From NCBI RefSeq assembly GCF_023168405.1, contig NZ_AP025285.1, positions 496,001-560,000 of the forward strand: DNA of 64,000 nt, written 5' to 3'. Shown piece after piece: positions 26,766 to 36,025 of this stretch. Below the pieces are notes generated by a model. It was given only the letters and a program-made list of their open reading frames with translations. It had not been told where the DNA came from and ran no database searches. This DNA is from Leptogranulimonas caecicola. Its GTDB lineage: Bacteria; Actinomycetota; Coriobacteriia; Coriobacteriales; Atopobiaceae. The position numbers and the translations under genes are program-made. The first letter of the stretch is position 1, and each line of letters begins with the position of its first letter.

Positions 26766-27569
26766 TTGTTTGCTCGACTAAAAGAAGATATCGAAGCTTT
26801 TCGCGCTCATGATCCCGCCGCTACCTCAACCGTCTCTATCCTGCTTAACTCTCCGGGCATGCGGGCCATCTGGGCCTATAGGCGCCAGCATTGGCTCTGG
26901 ACTCATGGCCACCGGCTCTTGGCCCGGTGCCTCTCTACGCTCTCCCGTCACCGTTTTGGCGTGGAAATCCACCCGGGAGCCACCATTGGGCGCCGTTTCA
27001 TCATCGACCATGGCATGGGCATCGTTATCGGCGAGACTTGCATCATCGGCGATGACTGCATGGTGTATCAGGGGGTGACTCTGGGTGGCACTGGCAAGCA
27101 GACGGGCAAACGCCATCCCACGTTGGGCGACCGTGTGACGGTAGGCGTGGGGGCTGCCGTGCTTGGCGACATTACCTTGGGCAACGACTCCAAGGTGGGC
27201 GGCGGTGCCGTGGTGGTAAAAGACGTGCCGGAAGGTTGCACGGTGGTGGGCATCCCCGGCCATATCACCACCCGTTGCGGCGTGCGGGTTCACAGAGGCG
27301 CTGCCGCCAACGACGGCCGTCGTCGCTCCTATCTGCCAGACCCTGTCGAGCAAACCATGGACATCCTGAGCGCACGCATCGCTCAGCTGGAGGAAGAAGT
27401 GGCGGAACTGCGCGCTCAGTCTCCCCAGCCGCCAACGAAGCTTGAGACCTCAAAGACGATCTTGCGCCAATCCGGTTCGGCCGCCGCGCCTTTAGCGGAT
27501 GCGGTACTATCCCAAACAGCCCAAAAGCCAAAGGCACAGGCAAACGATGCCGACGCCTCCAAGGAGTAG
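26766..27569 (+). CDS. cysE: Serine O-acetyltransferase with long C-terminal extension
   Basis: Acetylates serine in cysteine synthesis. The start is most likely the TTG at 26766 (then FARLKEDIEAF), matching usual CysE N-termini; its site is weak. The hexapeptide-repeat beta-helix contains GVEIHPGATIG, DHGMGIVIGET, GVTLGGTGKQTGKRHPT and GAAVLGDITLG. After the core (about residue 195) comes a coiled-coil segment (QTMDILSARIAQLEEEVAEL) and an Ala/Pro/Gln-rich tail to residue 267, both unusual. The cysE-cysS pair follows the Bacillus order. The gene begins 14 bases after ispF. Confidence 0.9.
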   Translation: MFARLKEDIEAFRAHDPAATSTVSILLNSPGMRAIWAYRRQHWLWTHGHRLLARCLSTLSRHRFGVEIHPGATIGRRFIIDHGMGIVIGETCIIGDDCMVYQGVTLGGTGKQTGKRHPTLGDRVTVGVGAAVLGDITLGNDSKVGGGAVVVKDVPEGCTVVGIPGHITTRCGVRVHRGAAANDGRRRSYLPDPVEQTMDILSARIAQLEEEVAELRAQSPQPPTKLETSKTILRQSGSAAAPLADAVLSQTAQKPKAQANDADASKE

Positions 27570-27571
27570 CC

Positions 27572-29053
27572 ATGCTCATCTACAACAGCCAGACTCACAA
27601 GAAGCAGGAGCTCGTGCCCGTCGAGCCGGATCATATTTCCATGTATGTCTGCGGCCCCACGGTCTACGACCAGATTCACATTGGCAATGGCCGTACCTTC
27701 CTGTCCTTCGACGTGATTCGACGCTACCTCATCTATAAGGGCTATCAGGTGACCTTCGCCCAAAACCTCACCGACGTTGACGACAAGATCATCCAACGAG
27801 CTTCCGAGGAGGGCGTCTCTGCCGCCGAGCTGGCCCGCACCTACTCCGACGCGTTCATCGAGCAGATGGACCGCCTGGGCGTCCTTGCCCCCGACATCCG
27901 CCCTCGTGCCACCCAAGAGATCGACGCCATGATCGACATGATCTCAGGCCTCATCGATCAGGGACATGCCTATTCTGCCGACAACGGAGACGTGTACTTC
28001 TCGGTACGTAGCTGCGAAACCTACGGCAATCTCTCGGGCCGCAATGTCGATGAGCTTTTGGTGGGCGCTCGCATCGAAGAAAATACCGATAAGAACGACC
28101 CTCTGGACTTTGCGCTGTGGAAAGCCGCAAAACCTGGCGAACCGGCTTGGGAATCTCCTTGGGGGCTTGGGCGTCCTGGCTGGCATACCGAGTGCTCGGC
28201 CATGGTCCATCGCTACTTGGGCACTCCCATCGATATCCATGGCGGCGGCTCTGACCTTATCTTCCCGCATCATGAGAACGAGTGCGCGCAGGCCACCTCC
28301 TGCTGGCATGAGCCGCTGGCCAATCTTTGGATGCACACGGGCATGCTGAGGGTGGACGGTGAGAAGATGAGCAAGTCGCTGGGTAATTTTTACACCCTCA
28401 AAGAGGTGCTGGACCGCTATCCCGCCGACGCCCTGCGCTTGCTGATGCTGCAAACCCACTATCGCTCGCCGTTGGATTTCTCCTTCAGCCGGCTTGAGGG
28501 CACCTGCCAGAGCCTGGAGCGTCTACGCGGGACCGTCAAGAACCTCAAGTGGGCCGCCGAGCAATCCGAGGACGCCTCTGGGCAAGATGCCCAAGCTGCG
28601 CAAGAGTTGGCCGCAGCCATCGACGAGGCGCGCTCAGCCTTTGTGGGCGCCATGGACGACGATTTCAACACCTCGGCGGCACTGGCTGCCATCTTTGCGC
28701 TGGCCACCAAGGCAAACACCTATCTTGACCAGGCGAAAAACCAGGTCTCCACCTCGGTGACCTTGCGGGCCATGGATACTCTCATCGAGCTTCTGGGCGT
28801 CTTGGGCGTAGAGTCTGTGCGCCCCGCCGATAATGAATATCCTTTAGAAGTTGTCGAACTGGCCCGCGAGGTGGCCGGCTATGAGGGTAATGACCCTACA
28901 GAAGCGGTATCTGCGCTCATTGAAGCCCGCGCACAGGCGCGCCAGGAGAAGAACTGGGCGACGGCCGATGCTATTCGTGACGGTATCAACGCGCTGGGTC
29001 TCGTAGTAGAGGATACGGCTGCCGGTACGCGTATTACGCGCCAGCAGGCCTAA
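27572..29053 (+). CDS. cysS: Cysteinyl-tRNA synthetase
   Basis: Charges tRNA-Cys. The 493-residue class I enzyme has MYVCGPTVYD with the first zinc Cys, the HIGNGRTFLSFDV signature, GWHTECSAM and FPHHENE zinc ligands, and KMSKSLGNF. It starts an ATG 2 bases after the cysE stop, preceded by AAGGAGTAGCC. The C-terminal DALR-like domain is complete. Co-transcription with cysE links cysteine supply to its tRNA charging. Confidence 0.97.
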   Translation: MLIYNSQTHKKQELVPVEPDHISMYVCGPTVYDQIHIGNGRTFLSFDVIRRYLIYKGYQVTFAQNLTDVDDKIIQRASEEGVSAAELARTYSDAFIEQMDRLGVLAPDIRPRATQEIDAMIDMISGLIDQGHAYSADNGDVYFSVRSCETYGNLSGRNVDELLVGARIEENTDKNDPLDFALWKAAKPGEPAWESPWGLGRPGWHTECSAMVHRYLGTPIDIHGGGSDLIFPHHENECAQATSCWHEPLANLWMHTGMLRVDGEKMSKSLGNFYTLKEVLDRYPADALRLLMLQTHYRSPLDFSFSRLEGTCQSLERLRGTVKNLKWAAEQSEDASGQDAQAAQELAAAIDEARSAFVGAMDDDFNTSAALAAIFALATKANTYLDQAKNQVSTSVTLRAMDTLIELLGVLGVESVRPADNEYPLEVVELAREVAGYEGNDPTEAVSALIEARAQARQEKNWATADAIRDGINALGLVVEDTAAGTRITRQQA

Positions 29054-29160
29054 ACAGGCTCACTTTTCTGCCGGCCTTCAAGAGGAGCTCTTGGGAGGCA
29101 CGGCTTTTGAGGGCAGGCAGGGGGAGCGTCAAGGCAGCGGCGCGGGTCGAAAGGATAGTC

Positions 29161-30294
29161 ATGGCACAGCACATGCAAGGACGCGGAGGCTCTCGAGGAG
29201 CCCAGTCTGGCCGCTCGGGTCGCGCCCAGGGTTTTGGGTCTTCAAAAAAGAACTCCAAGCCGCAAGGAACCAGAGCCTGGAGCAGCGAGGACGGCCGCCA
29301 GTGGCGAAGCCCGGACGGCCGCAAGGCGGGCATCGCCGGTAAAGTGGCTGCCTCTCCCAAGAAGGGCACAAATAAGGCAGGTCGAGGCGGCAAGGGTTTC
29401 TCGGCCCGCGGGGCCAAGGGAAGCAACAGCCCCCGCATCTCCTCTGTCGACAGCAAGAACTTGGTCGAAGGCCGTCGCGCGGTGGACGAGGTGCTGGCAG
29501 CCAATATCCCTATCAAACGGGCGCTCATTGCGGTGAGCAAGGGCAACCAAGACCCCAAGCTGGCGCGCATGGCGGCGGAGTTTGAGGCCGAGGGCATCCG
29601 TGTGGACCGGGTGTCCAAAGCTCGGTTGGACGGCCTGTCGAGCCACGGCGCCCACCAAGGCATCATGGTGGAGCTCGCAGCCTTTCCCTATGCAGACATC
29701 GAGGACATTGTCGCTGCCGCCGGCGATGGAGACGCCTTGGTAGTGGTGCTCGACCACGTGGTGGACGAAGGCAACCTGGGGGCTATCGTCCGCTCTGCCG
29801 AGGTCGTGGGCGCCTCCGGCGTTATCATCGCTCGAGACCGCGCTGCCTCGGTGGGAGTGGGAGCCTATAAAACCTCTGCAGGGGCCGTGTTCCATGTGCC
29901 CATCGCCCAAGTGCCCAATATCGCCAAGGCGGTGGACCGCCTCAAGGAAGCTGGGTTCTGGGCCGGAGCAGCCTCAGAGCACGCTGCTGATACCCTGTGG
30001 AGCGCCCCCATGGGCGGTCGCTTCTGCCTGGTCATGGGCTCTGAAGGCGATGGTGTGAGCCGCCTGGTGATGGATCGTTGCGACTTCTCCTGCCGCCTGC
30101 CTCAGCGCGGCCAGGTGGAGTCTCTCAATGTGGCCCAAGCGGCCACGGTCATGGCCTACGAGTGGCTGCGTCGCACCACCGGAGGCGCCGACACCGCCGA
30201 TCTCGAGGAGGCGAAGGCCCAGGATACCTTTGATCCGCTGGGCGACGATACGGGCATCGGCTCGTTTGGGGCGGCCGAGAAGATCAATGGCTAA
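29161..30294 (+). CDS. rlmB: 23S rRNA guanosine-2'-O-methyltransferase RlmB, SpoU/TrmH family
   Basis: Methylates a guanosine in the 23S peptidyl-transferase loop. The 377-residue protein has a basic Gly/Arg/Ser-rich, probably disordered N-terminal 95 residues. A substrate-binding domain follows (LVEGRRAVDEVL) and then the SPOUT knot with GNLGAIVRSAEVVGASG, LVMGSEGDGVS and ESLNVAQAATVM. I start it at the ATG at 29161 after GAAAGGATAGTC. It overlaps the next gene by 8 bases. The position after cysS matches Bacillus, but mrnC is missing between them. Confidence 0.93.
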   Translation: MAQHMQGRGGSRGAQSGRSGRAQGFGSSKKNSKPQGTRAWSSEDGRQWRSPDGRKAGIAGKVAASPKKGTNKAGRGGKGFSARGAKGSNSPRISSVDSKNLVEGRRAVDEVLAANIPIKRALIAVSKGNQDPKLARMAAEFEAEGIRVDRVSKARLDGLSSHGAHQGIMVELAAFPYADIEDIVAAAGDGDALVVVLDHVVDEGNLGAIVRSAEVVGASGVIIARDRAASVGVGAYKTSAGAVFHVPIAQVPNIAKAVDRLKEAGFWAGAASEHAADTLWSAPMGGRFCLVMGSEGDGVSRLVMDRCDFSCRLPQRGQVESLNVAQAATVMAYEWLRRTTGGADTADLEEAKAQDTFDPLGDDTGIGSFGAAEKING

Positions 30295-30847
30295 GCGCTC
30301 ATCTTTACCTTTGCTCGTGGTAGATGGCTACAACGTGCTCTATGCAGACCCTCGCTATGAGGCGCTCTTCGACAAAGAGGCTCCTCAGAGCCGTCTGGGA
30401 AATGATCCTTTCAATCGGGCGCGCCAGGCGCTCCTTGCCGACGTGGCTGCCTTTGCTCAAGGCTCTTTTGACCCCGTGATCGTCTATGACGGCGCCAACA
30501 ACCAAAGCGACGAGAGGCCGGAGACAAGAGCCGCAGGGGTGAGGGTTGTCTTTTCTCGGCGAGGGGTGTCTGCAGACTCTGTCATTGAAGAGCTGGTGAC
30601 CCAAGCCCGCGAAACTGGACGTCTTGTCACCGTGGTGACCGGTGACGCCACCATTCAAGCCACGGTGGAAGGAGCGGGTGTCACCCGCATGTCCAGCCGA
30701 ATGATGGTCCATGAGGTGCAAGTGATGAACGCTGGCATCGAGGCGGAGCGCCAAGAGCGCTCTCTATCCAAGATGACCTTGGCAGATCGCATAGATCCAG
30801 CCACGCGCGCCAAACTAGATGCCCTTTTGGGCAGACGAAAAAGCTAG
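30287..30847 (+). CDS. rae1: NYN-domain endoribonuclease, Rae1/YacP family
   Basis: In Bacillus, Rae1 cleaves mRNA in the ribosomal A site. The 186-residue protein has the NYN/PIN core: LVVDGYNVLYAD at residues 9-20, YDGANNQ and VTGDATIQ with acidic catalytic candidates. The ATG at 30287 overlaps the end of rlmB, which supports translational coupling and this start. A longer frame upstream runs inside rlmB and is rejected. sigH, next in Bacillus, is absent; tRNA genes follow. Confidence 0.88.
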   Translation: MAKRSSLPLLVVDGYNVLYADPRYEALFDKEAPQSRLGNDPFNRARQALLADVAAFAQGSFDPVIVYDGANNQSDERPETRAAGVRVVFSRRGVSADSVIEELVTQARETGRLVTVVTGDATIQATVEGAGVTRMSSRMMVHEVQVMNAGIEAERQERSLSKMTLADRIDPATRAKLDALLGRRKS

Positions 30848-30927
30848 AAGGCTAACAACAGAGCCAGATTGGGTTCTTGGCGACGGTAGAGCCTTGGGCA
30901 AGGTTGGGTTAGAATGTCTTCCGTGTC

Positions 30928-31003
30928 GCTGATGTAGCTCTAACGGTAGAGCAGCTGACTTGTAATCAGCCGGTTGCAGGTTCGAATCCTGTCATCAGCT
31001 CCA
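30928..31003 (+). tRNA. tRNA-Thr (TGT)
   Basis: Acceptor GCTGATG (30928-30934) pairs with CATCAGC (30993-30999), then T and encoded CCA. The anticodon loop CTTGTAA reads ACA. A TAGAAT at 30910-30915 is a likely -10. It has its own terminator. Confidence 0.95.
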
Positions 31004-31012
31004 GGCAATTGC

Positions 31013-31049
31013 GTGCCCACAGTACCCTAAATAGGTAGTGTGGGCACTT
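31013..31049 (+). terminator. Terminator after tRNA-Thr(TGT)
   Basis: GTGCCCACA pairs with TGTGGGCAC, with inner TACC/GGTA pairing, followed by TTCGTTT. It separates the first tRNA from the Tyr-Thr-Met-tuf unit. Confidence 0.7.
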
Positions 31050-31092
31050 CGTTTACCTGGGGTTTTATGCCACCTGTGAAGAACTAATGGGA

Positions 31093-31148
31093 GGGATACG
31101 CCCGGCTCAGGGGAATACGTTGACATCTTTCTCCGTAGGTCGTAGTAT
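31093..31148 (+). promoter_or_regulatory. Promoter of tRNA-Tyr/Thr/Met-tuf unit with GGGATACGCCCGG box
   Basis: TTGACA at 31120-31125 and TAGTAT at 31143-31148 are 17 bases apart, a near-consensus sigma-A promoter. The 13-base GGGATACGCCCGG at 31093-31105 starts 27 bases upstream of the -35. The same box and the same -35/-10 hexamers occur ahead of rpsL, so the two units may share a regulator. Confidence 0.75.
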
Positions 31149-31194
31149 TCTTTCCGCGTTGCAGGGCCGCGAGCCTTGCATTGCTTGAAAACTT

Positions 31195-31278
31195 GGGGAT
31201 ATGGCACAGCGGCAACTGCGGCGGACTGTAAATCCGCTCCCTCTGGGTTCCTTGGTTCGAGTCCAAGTATCCCCACCA
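31195..31278 (+). tRNA. tRNA-Tyr (GTA)
   Basis: An 84-base class II tRNA with acceptor GGGGATA pairing TATCCCC, discriminator A and encoded CCA. The anticodon loop CTGTAAA gives GTA, and a long variable arm follows. Confidence 0.95.
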
Positions 31279-31279
31279 T

Positions 31280-31355
31280 GCCCGTGTAGCTCAGTCGGTA
31301 GAGCACTTCGTTGGTAACGAAGAGGTCACCGGTTCGAATCCGGTCGCGGGCTCCA
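31280..31355 (+). tRNA. tRNA-Thr (GGT)
   Basis: Acceptor GCCCGTG pairs with CGCGGGC with one G-T pair, then T and encoded CCA. The anticodon loop TTGGTAA reads ACC/ACT. It begins one base after the tRNA-Tyr CCA, so both come from one precursor. Confidence 0.95.
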
Positions 31356-31365
31356 TTTCAAGCAC

Positions 31366-31442
31366 GGCGGTGTAGCTCAGTTGGTCAGAGCACGCGGTTC
31401 ATACCCGCGGCGTCACTGGTTCGAATCCAGTCACCGCTACCA
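31366..31442 (+). tRNA. tRNA-Met (CAT), elongator type
   Basis: Acceptor GGCGGTG pairs with CACCGCT with a terminal G-T, then A and encoded CCA. The anticodon loop is TTCATAC. It lacks the three G-C pairs and the 1:72 mismatch of initiator tRNA. A lysidine-modified tRNA-Ile2 cannot be fully excluded. It lies 105 bases before tuf. Confidence 0.88.
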
Positions 31443-31547
31443 GCGTTCAAGCGGCACGGGCCTTCTAGGCGCGTGCCGTTAGGCATATAAAGTTAGGCAT
31501 CATTGGCTGCGAAACAGAGAACCCTGTTTCCAGAAGGAGGAACTCAC

Positions 31548-32738
<1,191 letters not shown>

Positions 32739-32759
32739 CTTCTCTCTTTGATTTTTGTG

Positions 32760-32796
32760 AGCCCGGCGCATCTTTTCCAGATGCGTCGGGCTTTTT
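32760..32796 (+). terminator. Intrinsic terminator after tuf
   Basis: AGCCCGgCGCATCT pairs with AGATGCGtCGGGCT around a short loop, followed by TTTTT. Confidence 0.9.
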
Positions 32797-32965
32797 AATG
32801 GCTGCGCCACACGCCCTCTAGAGGAGGGTCAATTGCGGCCAATCCGTGTATCGATGGATTTCGCACTATCTACCATTGACGGACCGTCGCAATGATGGTA
32901 GCGTAATCACTCGCGCCGTGACTCTGCATGCTCATCGCGGCCTGCACCTCTGGAAGGACTTATTC

Positions 32966-33115
32966 ATGCGTACTCTCGTCACCCTCGCCTGCAGCGATTG
33001 CAAGCGTCGCAACTACACCACCTATAAGAACAAGAGCACTCATCCTGAGCGTATGGAGCTCAAGAAGTACTGCCGTTGGTGCGGTCACCATACGGTGCAC
33101 AAAGAGACCCGCTAA
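32966..33115 (+). CDS. rpmG: 50S ribosomal protein L33, zinc type
   Basis: A 49-residue large-subunit protein. It has two CxxC pairs, ACSDCKRR near the N-terminus and YCRWCGHH near the C-terminus, so it is the zinc-binding form. The start ATG follows GGAAGGACTTATTC. It is followed by tRNA-Trp and secE, the common rpmG-(trnW)-secE-nusG order. Confidence 0.95.
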   Translation: MRTLVTLACSDCKRRNYTTYKNKSTHPERMELKKYCRWCGHHTVHKETR

Positions 33116-33133
33116 GATAAGAGGGTCACTCAC

Positions 33134-33209
33134 AGGCCAGTAGCTCCAATGGTAGAGCGGCGGTCTCCAAAACCGTTTGTTGTGGGTTCGAGTCCTACCT
33201 GGCCTGCCA
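33134..33209 (+). tRNA. tRNA-Trp (CCA)
   Basis: Acceptor AGGCCAG (33134-33140) pairs with CTGGCCT (33199-33205), then G and encoded CCA. The anticodon loop CTCCAAA reads TGG. It lies between rpmG and secE, a widespread arrangement. Confidence 0.96.
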
Positions 33210-33218
33210 GCTATTACC

Positions 33219-33253
33219 ACCGGCCCTCCCTCAAGGGACGGGCCGGTTTTTTT
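33219..33253 (+). terminator. Terminator-like hairpin between tRNA-Trp and secE
   Basis: ACCGGCCC pairs with GGGCCGGT, with an inner TCCCT/AGGGA stem, followed by seven T. It would limit read-through into secE-nusG. I could not place a separate secE promoter. Confidence 0.85.
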
Positions 33254-33287
33254 ATCTGTCTACACTGATTCTCGGAGGATGCCGTCC

Positions 33288-33638
33288 ATGGCAAACAAGG
33301 AGCGCAACAAGCGAGCTGCTCGTAAGGCACGTCAGGCTGAGCGTCAGCGCGCCGAGGCTCAGACACTGGCGCAAAAGCAGACGCCTGCAGCCCCCGCCAA
33401 GGATACGAGCACTAAGGCTGTGAAGAAGAGCGGCAAGCCTGGTTTCTTCCAGCGTGTGCGCAACTACTTTGGCGATGTCCGCTCAGAGATGCGCCGCGTC
33501 TCTTGGCCCACTCCTGCCGATCTCAAGAGCTACACAGTGGCTGTCATTGTGATCCTGGTGATCTTTGGCGTTGCGACCTGGCTCATCGATTCTGGCGTTG
33601 TGGCTGCCCTTATCGGCTTCTCTGGCTTGAGGGGCTAA
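33288..33638 (+). CDS. secE: Preprotein translocase subunit SecE
   Basis: Essential clamp of the SecYEG channel. The 116-residue protein has a Lys/Arg/Ala-rich cytosolic N-terminus, the conserved amphipathic segment SEMRRVSWPTPADLKSYT and a single membrane helix (about 85-108). I start it at the ATG at 33288, eight bases after CGGAGGA; an ATG at 33279 overlaps that site. nusG begins one base after its stop. Confidence 0.94.
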   Translation: MANKERNKRAARKARQAERQRAEAQTLAQKQTPAAPAKDTSTKAVKKSGKPGFFQRVRNYFGDVRSEMRRVSWPTPADLKSYTVAVIVILVIFGVATWLIDSGVVAALIGFSGLRG

Positions 33639-33639
33639 C

Positions 33640-34182
33640 ATGGCCAAGCATTGGTACGTCATCCACACCTACTCCGGTTACGAGAACAAGGTCAAGAACG
33701 ACCTTGAACGTCGAATCGAGTCCTATGGCTTGGGCCGTCAAGTGACTGACATCCAGATCCCCGTAGAGGAGGTCACGGAGGTCAAGGAGGGCGGCAAGCG
33801 CGAGACCAAGGAGAACAAAGTGTTCCCGGGTTACGTGCTTGTGCGCATGGAGGCAGACGACAATTCCTGGTCTGTAGTGCGTAACACCCCGGGCGTGACC
33901 GGCTTCGTGGGCATTGACGGCAAGCCCGCGCCTCTTACTCGCGCCGAGTTCAAAAAGATGATGGGCCATGGCGCCAAGGAGGGCGAAGCAGCTCCTCGCC
34001 GTACCGTCACTGATTTTGAGCCCGGTCAAGCGGTCCATGTGGAATCTGGCCCCCTGGCAGATTTCGATGGTACGGTATCCGAGGTCAATCCGGAGACTGG
34101 CAAGCTCAAGGTCATGGTCATGATCTTTGGGCGCGAGACTCCGGTGGAAGTAGATGCCGACCAGGTGTCTATCATCCACTAA
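33640..34182 (+). CDS. nusG: Transcription termination/antitermination factor NusG
   Basis: Binds the RNA polymerase clamp and couples it to Rho or the ribosome. The 180-residue protein has the NGN domain starting [18 protein letters not shown], with FPGYVLVRM and [12 protein letters not shown]. The C-terminal KOW domain has [18 protein letters not shown]. There is no large insertion. It is followed by a hairpin and then rplKA. Confidence 0.97.
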   Translation: MAKHWYVIHTYSGYENKVKNDLERRIESYGLGRQVTDIQIPVEEVTEVKEGGKRETKENKVFPGYVLVRMEADDNSWSVVRNTPGVTGFVGIDGKPAPLTRAEFKKMMGHGAKEGEAAPRRTVTDFEPGQAVHVESGPLADFDGTVSEVNPETGKLKVMVMIFGRETPVEVDADQVSIIH

Positions 34183-34191
34183 CCATAGCTT

Positions 34192-34227
34192 TGCCTAAGG
34201 CGCGAGGATACCCTGGCGCCTTAGGCA
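34192..34227. terminator. Perfect 12-bp hairpin after nusG
   Basis: TGCCTAAGGCGC pairs exactly with GCGCCTTAGGCA around a 12-base loop. No T run follows, so it may be a weak terminator, a processing site or part of the rplK leader. Confidence 0.55.
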
Positions 34228-34326
34228 TGACTACAAGGCTTCTTTGATGCCCTTCGTTTTGGTGAGAAACGCTTCTGTGGGGCATCTTGGATAGAGCATT
34301 GCAACAACGTACGAAAGGCACTAACG

Positions 34327-34758
34327 ATGGCCCCTAAGAAAAAGGTCGCTAAGTTCATCAAGCTTCAGATCCCCGCTGGCGCTGCCAACCCCGCTCCTCC
34401 GGTAGGCCCCGCCCTGGGTGCTGCCCAGGTCAACATCATGCAGTTCTGCCAGGCGTTCAATGCTGCCACCAAGGATCAGGCTGGCGACATTATCCCTGTG
34501 GAGATCTCTGTCTACGAAGACCGCACCTTCGACTTCGTGTGCAAGACCCCTCCCGCAGCCAAGCTCATCTTGAAGGAGCTGGGCATCAAGAGCGGTTCTT
34601 CCGTCCCTCAGCGCGACAAGGTCGGCCAGCTCACCGACGAGCAGCTCACCAAGATCGCTGAGATCAAGATGCCCGACCTCAATGCCAACGACATCGACCA
34701 TGCCAAGCGTATCGTTGCCGGCACCGCCCGTTCCATGGGCGTCACCATCGTCGAGTAG
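34327..34758 (+). CDS. rplK: 50S ribosomal protein L11
   Basis: Part of the GTPase-associated stalk base. The 143-residue protein has [23 protein letters not shown] at its N-terminus (the thiostrepton-contact Pro region) and the RNA-binding C-terminal domain ending RSMGVTIVE. The start ATG follows CGAAAGGCACTAACG. Confidence 0.97.
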   Translation: MAPKKKVAKFIKLQIPAGAANPAPPVGPALGAAQVNIMQFCQAFNAATKDQAGDIIPVEISVYEDRTFDFVCKTPPAAKLILKELGIKSGSSVPQRDKVGQLTDEQLTKIAEIKMPDLNANDIDHAKRIVAGTARSMGVTIVE

Positions 34759-34787
34759 CCTCATCAAGAGGAGCTCTTTGTCCTGTA

Positions 34788-34824
34788 GCGCACCTCAGGT
34801 GCGCGGCTCTGCAGACCGCAGAGC
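34788..34824 (+). other. Tandem hairpins between rplK and rplA
   Basis: GCGCACCT/AGGTGCGC (34788-34804) and GCTCTGC/GCAGAGC (34806-34824) stand side by side in a 117-base gap. No T run follows. They may be an mRNA processing site or an L1 autoregulatory target; the sequence alone does not decide. Confidence 0.45.
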
Positions 34825-34875
34825 AACGATGTGGGAGGACGCCATTGCGCCCGTTGACCACAGGAAGGCATTCCT

Positions 34876-35580
34876 ATGCCCAAGCACGGAAAGCAGTATC
34901 GCGACGCAGAGGCCAAGATCGAGAACCGCCTCTACACCCCCAAGTCTGCCATGCAGACTGTGAAGGACCTCTCCTTCGCCAAGTTCGATGAGACCGTCGA
35001 GGCCTCCATTCGCCTGGGTGTCGACACTCGTAAGGCTGATCAGAACGTTCGTGGCTCCATCTCCCTGCCCCATGGCACCGGCAAGTCTGTGCGCGTCGCC
35101 GTCTTCGCCGAGGGCGAGAAGGCCCGCGAGGCCGAGGAGGCCGGTGCCGATGTGGTGGGAGGCGACGATCTGGTAGCCGCCATCCAGGCTGGCAACATCG
35201 ACTTTGATGCCGCTATCGCCACGCCTCCCATGATGGCCAAGGTCGGTCGCATTGGTAAGATCCTGGGTCCCCGTGGCCTCATGCCCAACCCCAAGCTGGG
35301 CACCGTCACCATGGATGTGGCCAAGATGGTGAGCGAGCTCAAGGCTGGTCGTGTGGAGTATCGTGCCGACCGCTACGGCATCGTGCATGTCCCCATGGGC
35401 CGCGTTTCCTTCTCCTGCGAGGACCTCACCGAGAACTACGCCGCCCTCATCACCGAGCTCATTCGCGTCAAGCCCTCTTCTGCTAAGGGCAAGTATGTCA
35501 AGAGCGTAGCCTTTTCCTCTACCATGGGCCCGGGCGTCAAGGTTGACCCCACCATGATCCGCAACCTCCTGGAGGATTAG
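34876..35580 (+). CDS. rplA: 50S ribosomal protein L1
   Basis: Forms the mobile L1 stalk and in many bacteria represses its own operon. The 234-residue protein has the family signature [21 protein letters not shown] and the closing [12 protein letters not shown]. Its start follows ACAGGAAGGCATTCCT. A strong terminator ends the rplKA unit. Confidence 0.97.
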   Translation: MPKHGKQYRDAEAKIENRLYTPKSAMQTVKDLSFAKFDETVEASIRLGVDTRKADQNVRGSISLPHGTGKSVRVAVFAEGEKAREAEEAGADVVGGDDLVAAIQAGNIDFDAAIATPPMMAKVGRIGKILGPRGLMPNPKLGTVTMDVAKMVSELKAGRVEYRADRYGIVHVPMGRVSFSCEDLTENYAALITELIRVKPSSAKGKYVKSVAFSSTMGPGVKVDPTMIRNLLED

Positions 35581-35624
35581 GGATCCATCTGACGGCCACT
35601 TTGCCGTCCCGCCATCGCACGTGT

Positions 35625-35656
35625 AGCGCCCTGCTCACCACAGGGCGCTTTCTTTT
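35625..35656 (+). terminator. Intrinsic terminator after rplA
   Basis: AGCGCCCTG pairs exactly with CAGGGCGCT around a seven-base loop, followed by TTCTTTTT. Confidence 0.9.
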
Positions 35657-35658
35657 TA

Positions 35659-35712
35659 CCGAGAAACCCTCACCCAGGAGGCGGATACCGGTGGGTAGGA
35701 AAGGTTTCTCGG
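35659..35712. repeat. Inverted pair of TTTCTCGG elements upstream of rplJ
   Basis: ACCGAGAAACC at 35659 onward faces GGTTTCTCGGC ending at 35712, so the cores point away from each other with 36 bases between them. They lie between the rplA terminator and the rplJ promoter. Confidence 0.6.
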
Positions 35713-35792
35713 CAAGGTTGGAGCCTGTAAGCATCTGTGAGCTGAGGGTTCGTGGAAGCTCCGTGAACAAGCTAGTCACAGGAGGCTTGCGC

Positions 35793-35820
35793 TTGACAGG
35801 GAGTGAGAAACGTCCATACT
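35793..35820 (+). promoter_or_regulatory. Promoter of rplJ-rplL
   Basis: Consensus TTGACA at 35793-35798 and CATACT at 35815-35820 are spaced by 16 bases. It lies just before the L10 leader. Confidence 0.7.
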
Positions 35821-35835
35821 AGCAACGTCATGCCA

Positions 35836-35962
35836 TCGCATGTCCGCTGCCAGAGACAGCCGGCGCCGCCCTTGCGGCTTAATGGGATATCCCGCCTGCC
35901 GAGGTGGTTCTCGATACATCGCATTCGGGGCCCCGTCTGGTTTTCGGACGGGGCTTTCTTTG
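35836..35962 (+). ncRNA. L10 leader with attenuator terminator
   Basis: The 5' untranslated region of rplJ has the features of the ribosomal L10 leader: a CTGCCAGAGACAGCCGG stretch that can form the L10(L12)4 binding site, then CGGCTTAATGGG and GAGGTGG. A terminator at 35930-35954 (GCCCCGTC/GACGGGGC) follows with TTTCTTT. Excess L10 would bind and favour termination. The assignment is from pattern and position, not from a covariance model. Confidence 0.75.
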
Positions 35963-36025
35963 TGGAGCAGAGAGGTCCCGTGCTCGCACGGATATGCCCG
36001 ATCCGCCCATAAAGGAGGTGTACCT

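Noticed and set aside
31366-31442. Initiator tRNA-fMet
   Set aside because: It lacks the three consecutive G-C pairs in the anticodon stem and the unpaired 1:72 position.
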